Source: Flavobacteriaceae bacterium (GTDB taxonomy: Bacteria; Bacteroidota; Bacteroidia; Flavobacteriales; Flavobacteriaceae). Taken from it: a stretch of 13,284 nt of DNA. The stretch is from contig JAURDG010000017.1 in NCBI GenBank assembly GCA_030828025.1, forward strand, positions 1 to 13,284. Reading direction: 5' to 3'. Positions 1 to 5,777 of the stretch are shown in pieces; the stretch's first letter is position 1; each line of letters opens with the position of its first letter. A model generated the notes under the pieces. It was not told the origin of the DNA, ran no database searches, and saw only the letters and a program-made list of their open reading frames with translations. The translations under genes were made by a program, and so were the position numbers.

Positions 1-885
1 CGAGTGGTGCCATTTTAGGCGTGTTTCTTTCCAATGGTCGTACCATTTTTTTTGTGTTCCGGGCGGAATAAAAAACTGCATTTCCATTTGCTCAAATTCA
101 CGCATACGGAATATAAACTGCCGTGCCACAATCTCATTTCGAAACGCCTTGCCTGTTTGTGCAATACCAAAAGGCAATTTCATGCGCCCTGTTTTTTGCA
201 CATTCAAAAAGTTGACAAAAATCCCTTGTGCCGTTTCGGGGCGCAAGTACAATTCGGTCGCGCTTTCGGCAGAAGCGCCGAGCTTGGTGCCAAACATCAG
301 GTTAAACTGCTTTACCTCCGTCCAATTTTTAGAGCCAGACAACGGACATACAATCTCCAATTCCTCAATGAGTGCCTTTACGTCTGCCAAATCTTCTTTT
401 TCCAAAGACTTGCCCAAACGTTTTAAGATCGCATCGCCCTTTTCTTTATAACCCAATACTCTTGGATTAGTACTCAAAAATTGTGCTTTGTCAAATGCCT
501 CGCCAAAGCGTTTTGCCGCCTTGTCAACTTCTTTTTCAATTTTAGCATCGAGCTTGGCAACATATTCTTCGACCAAGACATCTGCACGATAGCGTTTTTT
601 AGAATCTTTGTTGTCGATTAGCGGGTCGTTAAATGCATCCACGTGCCCAGAAGCTTTCCACGTGGTTGGGTGCATCAAAATAGCAGCATCCAAGCCAACG
701 ATGTTGTCATTGAGCTGTACCATGGCTTTCCACCAATAATCGCGGAGGTTATTTTTAAGCGCAACGCCCTGTTGGCCATAATCATATACAGCACTTAGGC
801 CGTCGTAAATTTCACTTGAAGGAAAAACAAACCCATACTCTTTGGCATGGGACAAAACTTTTTTGAACTGCTCTTGATGTGACAT
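1..885 (-). CDS. glyS: Glycine--tRNA ligase (class II, alpha2 type), N-terminal part, cut by window edge
   Basis: Charges tRNA-Gly with glycine in the cytoplasm. The reverse strand reads open for exactly 295 codons from an ATG at 885 to base 1, with no stop, so the C-terminal part lies outside the window; whole proteins of this type are usually about 510 residues. The start MSHQEQFKKV is followed by the motif 1 region (GLSAVYDYGQQGVALKNNL, residues 29-47), a charged insertion at about 95-175, LRPETAQGIFVNF (215-227), and motif 2 with FRNEI (248-252) and FIFRMREFEQME (257-268). These are hallmarks of the homodimeric, eukaryote/archaeon-like GlyRS, not of the alpha2beta2 GlyQ/GlyS enzyme. Motif 3 and the anticodon-binding domain are not visible. 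It is divergent from comF across 59 bp. A TAnnTTTG box ends only a few bases before the ATG, which supports this start and suggests a very short leader. Confidence 0.96.
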   Translation of the reverse strand, partial: MSHQEQFKKVLSHAKEYGFVFPSSEIYDGLSAVYDYGQQGVALKNNLRDYWWKAMVQLNDNIVGLDAAILMHPTTWKASGHVDAFNDPLIDNKDSKKRYRADVLVEEYVAKLDAKIEKEVDKAAKRFGEAFDKAQFLSTNPRVLGYKEKGDAILKRLGKSLEKEDLADVKALIEELEIVCPLSGSKNWTEVKQFNLMFGTKLGASAESATELYLRPETAQGIFVNFLNVQKTGRMKLPFGIAQTGKAFRNEIVARQFIFRMREFEQMEMQFFIPPGTQKKWYDHWKETRLKWHHS

Positions 886-889
886 GTGG

Positions 890-897
890 CAAAAATA
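890..897 (-). promoter_or_regulatory. Candidate Bacteroidota -7 box for glyS
   Basis: On the reverse strand this reads TATTTTTG, a perfect match to the Bacteroidota -7 consensus TAnnTTTG. It ends four bases before the glyS ATG at 885, so a transcript starting at the usual distance downstream would be leaderless or nearly so. No well-spaced TTTG -33 element was found; the nearest, at 924-927, has a 26-base spacer. The call therefore rests on the -7 box and its position only. Confidence 0.45.
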
Positions 898-944
898 GAA
901 TAAGTTTCGTAATTTAAACCGTCCAAATCTCGTAACCTTTAGCT

Positions 945-1631
945 ATGCTCTACGATTTACTTAGTGTTTGGTTTCCTCGCTGTTGCTATGGTTGTGGCAT
1001 GGTATTGCCCAAAAAGCTGCCTTGGCTTTGTTTTCGCTGTGCTGCACAGCTTCCACGCAGTTATACAGAGCGAAATATAAACAATCCACTCAAGGACTTA
1101 TTGGACAATCGCTTACCAACTAAAGCGGCTTATGCGCCATTTTATTTTCAGCAACAAAATCCGATTCAGCACCTTTTGCATGCGCTTAAGTATTTAGGCA
1201 AAAAACAACTTGGCGCATGGTTTGCCGCCCAAGCGGCTACTTTTTTGCCCAAAAACCACCCCATTTATTCCTGCGATGCCATAGTAACTGTGCCACTACA
1301 TCCTAAACGCGAGCGGCAAAGGGGCTACAACCAAATAGATTTGTTTGGTAAGCATTGGGCAGCACATCTCAAGGTTCCGTATGTTCACGACTTTCTGGTG
1401 CGAGAGAAACAAACCAAAACGCTAGTACGTATGGCGCAAACAGCACGTTGGGAAGAAGTTAAAGATGCTTTTAGACTGGTCGGTAATAAACAATATCGGC
1501 ATGTGTTGTTGGTGGACGACGTAATCACGACTGGTGCTACACTCACGGCTTGTGGACAAACCTTGTTGGCAGGAGGTACAAAAAACCTATCTGTCATGGC
1601 AATGGCGCACACGCATCAAGTACTTCCGTAA
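945..1631 (+). CDS. comF: ComF family phosphoribosyltransferase-like protein
   Basis: ComF-family protein of 228 residues, a normal length. The N terminus has a four-cysteine zinc-finger-like knuckle (C14, C17, C29, C32; C13 is an extra cysteine). The middle has the family signature VPLHPKRERQRGYNQ (116-130). The C-terminal half carries the type I phosphoribosyltransferase PRPP loop VLLVDDVITTGATL (187-200), with acidic D191/D192 and the TTGAT phosphate-binding turn. In naturally competent bacteria ComF takes part in DNA uptake or recombination after uptake; in most genomes, including this phylum, the precise role and any transferase substrate are unknown. It starts at the ATG at 945, 59 bp from the divergent glyS start, and lies 27 bp before the Ig-like lipoprotein gene on the same strand, so the two may be co-transcribed. 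No competence genes are in the window. Confidence 0.93.
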   Translation: MLYDLLSVWFPRCCYGCGMVLPKKLPWLCFRCAAQLPRSYTERNINNPLKDLLDNRLPTKAAYAPFYFQQQNPIQHLLHALKYLGKKQLGAWFAAQAATFLPKNHPIYSCDAIVTVPLHPKRERQRGYNQIDLFGKHWAAHLKVPYVHDFLVREKQTKTLVRMAQTARWEEVKDAFRLVGNKQYRHVLLVDDVITTGATLTACGQTLLAGGTKNLSVMAMAHTHQVLP

Positions 1632-1658
1632 GCGAGAAAATAATCGTTAATTTGTTGC

Positions 1659-3257
1659 ATGCTAAAACGGATGTTTATTCTGGTAATACTCGGCACGCTG
1701 CTCACACAATGTGCGCGAAGAGGTTCGCCTACTGGTGGACCAAAGGACGAAACGCCACCCGTGATGCTACGCGCCGATCCGCCGCAAAAGACCGTTGGAT
1801 TTAAAGAAGACCGCATCCGCATTTATTTTGATGAATACATCAAGTTAAACAAGCTACAAGAACAATTGGTCATTTCGCCGCCTTTAGAGCAAACAGCATA
1901 CCTCATTTCACCACAAAGTGTAGCAGCGAGGTATATCGAAATTGAATTTATGGATTCGCTTTCGCCCAACACGACTTACACCTTTAATTTTGGTGAAAGT
2001 GTTGTCGATAATAATGAAGGGAATCCTTATTCTTTTTTCTCTTATGTTTTTGCTACAGGAGCTGAACTAGATTCTCTATCATTACGCGGAAACATCACAG
2101 ATGCCCTAGACCGAAATCCCGAGTCTTTTGTGTCGGTTATGCTCTATCCCGTTGATAGCACCTTTTCGGACTCTACCATCTACAAACAGAAACCACTGTA
2201 CTATACCAATACACTTGACAGCCTTACTAGTTTTCATCTGCCAAATCTAAGGGCAGGCACCTATGCCTTAGTTGCATTGAAAGACACGGGCAAAAACTTT
2301 CTTTTTGACCCTTCTGTGGATAAGATTGATGCCGTAAATGACTTTATTACCCTACCCAATGACAGCCTTTTTACATTAAACCTGTTTCAAGAACGCGTAG
2401 CTTTTGATTTTGGAAGAGCCTTTCAAGCAGGTCAAAATAGAATTGGCCTAGGCTATAAAGGCGATGGAAGCGATATCAACATTACGCTTGACCAAGAGGT
2501 GTCTGATAGCTTTGTGTCAACGCTTAGTTTCGATAAAAAATCAGATACCTTGTATTATTGGTATCGAAACCTAACGGCGGATACGCTTCGTTTTACGGCA
2601 CACAAAGACAGTCTAGAAAAGTCCTATACCTTTCGTCTGCGCAGTGAAAAAGCAGATTCACTGAATGTAGCTATTGAACCAAAAGGTGTGCTGCACCTTA
2701 CCGACACCATAAAATTAATCACCAATACGCCTATCAAAAAAATCGTGCAAGACTCTATACAATTGCGAGATAAAGATTCTTTGCTGGTAAATTTCGACCT
2801 TATTCAACGGAACAACCACGAAGTCCAGTTGGTCTTCGATGTGATCCCTAACGAAAAATATCGCCTAGAAATGCTTCCTGGTACACTAACTGATTTTTTT
2901 GATGTGCGCAATGATACCATTTCTGTAGGCTTGTCAACCAAAAGCCGTGTGGATTACGGCAATGTTTCGGTGCGCTTGCAAAACGTGCCATCTTATCCGC
3001 TTTTTGTGGATGTCTTGAATCAAAAAGAAGAATTGGTACGCACGATTTATGTAACACAACCTAGCGGTATGGTGCGCTTTAATTACCTAATGCCCAACAA
3101 ATATTACATTCGGGTGCGTTTGGATGAAAACAACAACGGAAGATGGGACACAGGAAGTTATCTAGAAAAGCAAAAACCCGAGGCAGTCTATCATTTTCCA
3201 CCACTACTTGACGTGCGCGCCAACTGGGAATTGCAAGAGTCGTTTAGCCTAGAGTAA
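1659..3257 (+). CDS. Ig-like (Big_5) domain lipoprotein
   Basis: Predicted cell-envelope lipoprotein of 532 residues. The start MLKRMFILVILGTLLTQC gives a basic n-region, a hydrophobic core and a lipobox cysteine at C18, with maturation to CARRGSPTGGPKDETPP. This Gly/Pro-rich linker is characteristic of a widespread Bacteroidota lipoprotein family. Residues about 33-133 match a Big_5 (SbsA-type) Ig-like domain: FDEYIKL, LVISPPL and NTTYTFNFGESVVDNNEGNP are the recognisable core strands. The rest is beta-rich, ending in a domain with DENNNGRWDTG (about 490-500) like a carboxypeptidase-regulatory or calcium-binding loop. Molecular function is unknown. An internal ATG at 1671 is possible, but it would remove the basic n-region, so 1659 is preferred. 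It follows comF by 27 bp, and its last 14 bp overlap the convergent nitrilase gene, leaving no room for a separate terminator. Confidence 0.9.
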   Translation: MLKRMFILVILGTLLTQCARRGSPTGGPKDETPPVMLRADPPQKTVGFKEDRIRIYFDEYIKLNKLQEQLVISPPLEQTAYLISPQSVAARYIEIEFMDSLSPNTTYTFNFGESVVDNNEGNPYSFFSYVFATGAELDSLSLRGNITDALDRNPESFVSVMLYPVDSTFSDSTIYKQKPLYYTNTLDSLTSFHLPNLRAGTYALVALKDTGKNFLFDPSVDKIDAVNDFITLPNDSLFTLNLFQERVAFDFGRAFQAGQNRIGLGYKGDGSDINITLDQEVSDSFVSTLSFDKKSDTLYYWYRNLTADTLRFTAHKDSLEKSYTFRLRSEKADSLNVAIEPKGVLHLTDTIKLITNTPIKKIVQDSIQLRDKDSLLVNFDLIQRNNHEVQLVFDVIPNEKYRLEMLPGTLTDFFDVRNDTISVGLSTKSRVDYGNVSVRLQNVPSYPLFVDVLNQKEELVRTIYVTQPSGMVRFNYLMPNKYYIRVRLDENNNGRWDTGSYLEKQKPEAVYHFPPLLDVRANWELQESFSLE

Positions 3258-4017
3258 AGTCATCCATATCTTGCAAAAAAGGAAGTTTTTCTCGTAATGC
3301 ATGTAGCTCATCCAAAGCAATAGAAAATGTGGCAACTGTTTCTTTCTGTTCCATAAAAACCAATTCGTCGCCCAAGGCATTGTAAGCTGCCGAAGCTCCA
3401 GGATAATTCAATCGATAGGCGTCTTTACCTGTTCTATTCACACCGATGCTATACGCCATATTTTCGATTGCCCGAGCTTGTAACAGTGCATTCCACGCCT
3501 GAATTCGTGCTGTAGGCCAATTCGCCACACAAATCAGCAAATCGTAGTGGTCTGTGTTGCGTACAAATACCGGAAAGCGCAAATCATAACACACCAACGG
3601 ACGAATACGAAAACCCGCATATTCAATCAGCTCTCGCTTGGTGCCAGCGGTATATATCCGTGCTTCTCCAGAAGGTGTATATGGGTGTGCCTTATCGTAA
3701 GTGTTTATACTGCCACTTGGATGTACAAACACAAAGCGGTTGAAAAAGGTTTTGCCCTCTTTTATTGATAGGCTTCCACAAACGGCGGTATCGTAGGTCT
3801 GTGCCATGTGTTGCATCCATTGCACGGAACTTCCGTTAATCGGTTCGGCAACTTCGCTCGGGGTCATGGTAAAGCCCGTTGCCCACATTTCGGGCAGGAC
3901 AACCAAATTGGTCTGCTCAGGTAAAACAGCAAGTTGTTTTGCTAACTGCTTTTGATTGGCCATTGGGTCATGCCAGATCAAATCGGCTTGTAGCAATGCA
4001 ACGTGGAGCTTTCTCAT
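3244..4017 (-). CDS. Nitrilase-superfamily amidohydrolase (omega-amidase / YafV-like)
   Basis: Carbon-nitrogen hydrolase of 257 residues, full length for the family and cytoplasmic (no signal peptide). The catalytic triad is intact: Glu43 in LPEMWATGF, Lys109 in YDKAHPYTPSGE and Cys143 in LVCYDLRFP, followed by the CVANWP strand (163-168). The PEMWATGF and CYDLRFP blocks resemble YafV/Nit2-type omega-amidases, which hydrolyse alpha-ketoglutaramate or ketosuccinamate and so clean up glutamine-transaminase products; substrate assignment by motif alone is tentative. It starts at the ATG at 4017, with an imperfect -7 box five bases upstream. It is divergent from the TlpA-like gene across 45 bp and overlaps the convergent Ig-like lipoprotein gene by 14 bp at its 3' end. 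Confidence 0.92.
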   Translation of the reverse strand: MRKLHVALLQADLIWHDPMANQKQLAKQLAVLPEQTNLVVLPEMWATGFTMTPSEVAEPINGSSVQWMQHMAQTYDTAVCGSLSIKEGKTFFNRFVFVHPSGSINTYDKAHPYTPSGEARIYTAGTKRELIEYAGFRIRPLVCYDLRFPVFVRNTDHYDLLICVANWPTARIQAWNALLQARAIENMAYSIGVNRTGKDAYRLNYPGASAAYNALGDELVFMEQKETVATFSIALDELHALREKLPFLQDMDDFTLG

Positions 4018-4021
4018 GGTA

Positions 4022-4029
4022 TAAAGATA
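4022..4029 (-). promoter_or_regulatory. Candidate -7 box for the nitrilase gene
   Basis: Reverse strand TATCTTTA matches TAnnTTTG at five of its six fixed positions (the last base is A, not G). It ends four bases before the ATG at 4017, implying a near-leaderless transcript. It lies back to back with the perfect box for the TlpA-like gene, 7 bp away. No clear TTTG -33 element is visible. Confidence 0.35.
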
Positions 4030-4036
4030 ATTTTTC

Positions 4037-4044
4037 TATTTTTG
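4037..4044 (+). promoter_or_regulatory. Candidate -7 box for the TlpA-like gene
   Basis: TATTTTTG is a perfect TAnnTTTG match. It ends 18 bases before the ATG at 4063, a normal distance for a short flavobacterial leader. No properly spaced TTTG is seen upstream; TTTC at 4010-4013 is the nearest and its spacer is too long. Confidence 0.45.
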
Positions 4045-4062
4045 TAAGACCTAGATATACTT

Positions 4063-4587
4063 ATGAAATCCCTACTAATTATCCTTATTTTTTTGGTGCT
4101 CACTAGCTGTTCTACTGAACCAAAAACAAAAATTCCAGCAAAGGAAATCGTGCTTGAAGGAATATACAACAAATCTGATGGCATTATTCCCAAATTAAAA
4201 GAGTTAAAAGGCAACACTGTAGTCCTTGATTTTTGGGCTACTTGGTGCGCCCCATGTATTATAGCATTTCCTAAAATAACAGAACTACACAATAAGTACA
4301 GCAATCAAAATGTTGTGTTTATTGGCATCACTAATGACCCAAAAGAAAAGCTGGAGACCTTTTTGAATGAGCAGAACATCCCTTTTTGGATTGGCCAAGA
4401 TACCGATGGCTCTGCTTTTAAAGATTACGGGGTAACGTGGATTCCAAATTATGTGGTCATCAACAGAAAAGGAAATGTGGTGTATAACGGCAACTTTTTT
4501 GACGAATACATCTTAAAAGAAGTTATTGAAACGGACACCTATGTCGAACAAGAAAAAGAAGAGGTTTCGATGGAGACAACTGACTAG
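4063..4587 (+). CDS. TlpA-like thioredoxin-fold lipoprotein
   Basis: Predicted envelope thiol-disulfide oxidoreductase of 174 residues. A short signal peptide ends in the lipobox LTSC with the lipidated Cys16; Ser17 follows. The thioredoxin fold spans about residues 35-155. It carries the strand VVLDFWAT, the redox motif W61-C62-A63-P64-C65, FIGITND (86-92) and the cis-proline loop WIPNYVVINRKGNVV (126-140, Pro128). The TlpA/ResA family reduces or transfers disulfides in the periplasm, for example in cytochrome c maturation, but nothing here shows the partner. A 20-residue acidic tail follows the fold. Sampled lines have visibly more A+T than the neighbouring nitrilase gene. It is divergent from the nitrilase and stops 12 bp from the convergent sdhB stop. 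Start 4063 is the only ATG giving a signal peptide. Confidence 0.93.
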   Translation: MKSLLIILIFLVLTSCSTEPKTKIPAKEIVLEGIYNKSDGIIPKLKELKGNTVVLDFWATWCAPCIIAFPKITELHNKYSNQNVVFIGITNDPKEKLETFLNEQNIPFWIGQDTDGSAFKDYGVTWIPNYVVINRKGNVVYNGNFFDEYILKEVIETDTYVEQEKEEVSMETTD

Positions 4588-4599
4588 TAAAAGCGTTGT

Positions 4600-5346
4600 T
4601 TACCCCTTAAGGTTAGCCGAGAGATACTCACGGTTCATACGTGCGATGTTTTCCAAAGAAATGCCTTTGGGACATTCTACTTCGCATGCGCCAGTATTGG
4701 TACAGTTCCCGAAGCCTTCTTCGTCCATTTGCTTGACCATGTTCAGCACACGGTCGGTGGCCTCCACTTGACCTTGTGGAAGAAGGGCGTATTGCGATAC
4801 TTTTGCCGAAACAAACAGCATTGCTGAAGCATTTTTACAGCTTGCCACACAAGCGCCACAACCAATACATGCAGCAGCATCAAAGGCCTTATCAGCAGCT
4901 GCTTTTTCAATAGGTAGCGCATTGGCATCTTGGGTATTTCCAGAAGTATTTACGGAAACAAATCCGCCAGCGTGCTGGATGCGGTCAAAAGAAGATCGAT
5001 CCACCACCAAATCTTTGATTACCGGAAAAGGCTTAGCCCGAAACGGTTCAATGTGGATGGTGTCGCCATCGTTAAATTTACGCATATGCAATTGACAGGT
5101 CGTAATCAAGCGATCTGGCCCGTGTGCTTCGCCGTTGATGAACATCGAACATGAACCACAAATGCCTTCACGACAGTCGTGGTCAAAAGCTACGGGGTCA
5201 ATGCCTTGCGCCATGAGTTGTTCGTTGAGCACATCCATCATTTCTAAAAATGACATGTCTGGAGAGACGTCATCCAAGTTGTAGGTTTGCATACCGCCTT
5301 TTGCAGTTGCATTTTCTTGTCGCCAAATTTTTAGTGTCAGTTTCAT
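4600..5346 (-). CDS. sdhB: Succinate dehydrogenase / fumarate reductase iron-sulfur subunit
   Basis: Iron-sulfur subunit of complex II, 248 residues, passing electrons from the SdhA flavin to quinone at the membrane. All cluster ligands are present: [2Fe-2S] Cys58, Cys63, Cys66 and Cys84 (CREGICGSC...TTC). By analogy with E. coli SdhB, [4Fe-4S] is held by Cys160, Cys163, Cys166 (CIGCGAC) and Cys225, and the third cluster, [3Fe-4S], by Cys170, Cys215 and Cys221. It is the last gene of the leftward sdhC-sdhA-sdhB operon. Unusually, it does not sit immediately after sdhA: 431 bp separate the sdhA stop from this ATG, and 408 of these are an inverted-repeat element carrying another gene. Removing the element leaves a normal 23-bp spacer. 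The start at 5346 gives the usual MKLTLKIWRQ N terminus. Its stop is 12 bp from the convergent TlpA-like stop. Confidence 0.97.
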   Translation of the reverse strand: MKLTLKIWRQENATAKGGMQTYNLDDVSPDMSFLEMMDVLNEQLMAQGIDPVAFDHDCREGICGSCSMFINGEAHGPDRLITTCQLHMRKFNDGDTIHIEPFRAKPFPVIKDLVVDRSSFDRIQHAGGFVSVNTSGNTQDANALPIEKAAADKAFDAAACIGCGACVASCKNASAMLFVSAKVSQYALLPQGQVEATDRVLNMVKQMDEEGFGNCTNTGACEVECPKGISLENIARMNREYLSANLKG

Positions 5347-5366
5347 ACGCTAGTTTTTTCGCCAAA

Positions 5367-5383
5367 AGGCAATAGGCAATAGT
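5367..5383. repeat. 17-bp inverted repeat, sdhB-side arm
   Basis: AGGCAATAGGCAATAGT, built from two tandem copies of the heptamer AGGCAAT plus AGT. It is the exact reverse complement of 5758-5774. Its inner base is shared with the TAA stop (5383-5385) of the four-helix-bundle gene, so the ORF ends exactly at the repeat. The outward neighbour GCCAAAA at 5361-5367 looks like a degenerate further heptamer. Confidence 0.95.
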
Positions 5384-5751
5384 TATTTTTGCTTGCTTAT
5401 TGACCTAATAAAGGCATTTAACATTTTATTTTCTTCAGTAATTAATCCTTGAACTTTTTGAAACAGTTCATTCCCAACTAATTTTAACTCTTTAGAGATG
5501 ATGAATTGTGTTTCCAATTCAAGTAATGAACCTCGTGCCATTCGCAAGCATTGAACATAATTTTGAGAATAGTTTTGTCCGTACCCCTCAGCAATATTGG
5601 AAGGTACAGAAATGGCAGCGCGTTTCATTTGACTTTGTAACCCGAACAGTTCCTCTTTAGGCAATTTTTCACACAATAGATACACTGATTTGACTAAAGC
5701 GACACCTTTTTGCCAAATAAGTAAGTCTTTGTATGATTGAATTTGTGTCAT
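5383..5751 (-). CDS. Four-helix-bundle protein (23S rRNA intervening-sequence / S23 family)
   Basis: A protein of 122 residues, full length for the PF05635/TIGR02436 family. The signature block FGLQSQMKRAAISVPSNIAEG (residues about 36-56) is unmistakable, followed by ARGSLLELETQ and four predicted long helices; there are no membrane segments or signal peptide. Family members are encoded in the intervening sequences of some bacterial 23S rRNA genes, and the fold resembles the Avd accessory protein of diversity-generating retroelements, which forms a pentameric barrel that binds nucleic acid. Biochemical function is unknown. The start ATG at 5751 lies seven bases inside the upstream inverted repeat, and the stop TAA touches the downstream one. 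It is read in the same direction as the sdh operon and has no promoter box of its own that I can see, so it is probably expressed from the operon mRNA. No reverse transcriptase or variable repeat is nearby. Confidence 0.93.
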   Translation of the reverse strand: MTQIQSYKDLLIWQKGVALVKSVYLLCEKLPKEELFGLQSQMKRAAISVPSNIAEGYGQNYSQNYVQCLRMARGSLLELETQFIISKELKLVGNELFQKVQGLITEENKMLNAFIRSISKQK

Positions 5752-5757
5752 CTATTC

Positions 5758-5774
5758 ACTATTGCCTATTGCCT
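5758..5774. repeat. 17-bp inverted repeat, sdhA-side arm
   Basis: ACTATTGCCTATTGCCT, the exact reverse complement of 5367-5383. In heptamer register the region 5752-5779 reads CTATTCA, CTATTGC, CTATTGC, CTAATCT, i.e. two perfect copies flanked by decayed ones; the last runs into the sdhA stop codon (5778-5780). Confidence 0.95.
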
Positions 5775-5777
5775 AAT

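Larger units (their letters stand above)
5367..5774 (-). mobile_element. Compact inverted-repeat element with a four-helix-bundle gene, inserted between sdhA and sdhB
   Basis: A 408-bp unit bounded by perfect 17-bp inverted repeats and almost filled by one ORF. The outer end of one repeat lies three bases after the sdhA stop, and the other lies 20 bases before the sdhB ATG, so excision would restore a 23-bp sdhA-sdhB spacer. Hand counting gives about 35% G+C over 5401-5700, against about 44% over a 300-base sample of sdhA (6361-6660), consistent with foreign origin. No transposase is present and no convincing target-site duplication was seen (at most a couple of T residues). The ORF family is the one encoded by 23S rRNA intervening sequences. 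Mobility is inferred from layout, not shown. Confidence 0.65.

Noticed and set aside
34..426. Open frame on the + strand within the glyS region
   Set aside because: It is antisense to conserved glycyl-tRNA synthetase codons, has no family resemblance and no promoter box; a shadow of the real gene.
901..908. TAAGTTTC as a -7 box for comF
   Set aside because: One mismatch to TAnnTTTG, a poorly spaced -33 element and 36 bases to the ATG; too uncertain to list as a feature.
4587..4603. GTAAA...TTTAC hairpin between the TlpA-like and sdhB stops as a bidirectional terminator
   Set aside because: The stem is only five A/T-rich pairs and there is no proper T tract; too weak to call.
5383..5751. Diversity-generating retroelement, because the four-helix-bundle protein resembles Avd
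   Set aside because: No reverse transcriptase, template repeat or variable repeat is present in the window; the gene belongs to the broader S23-type family.
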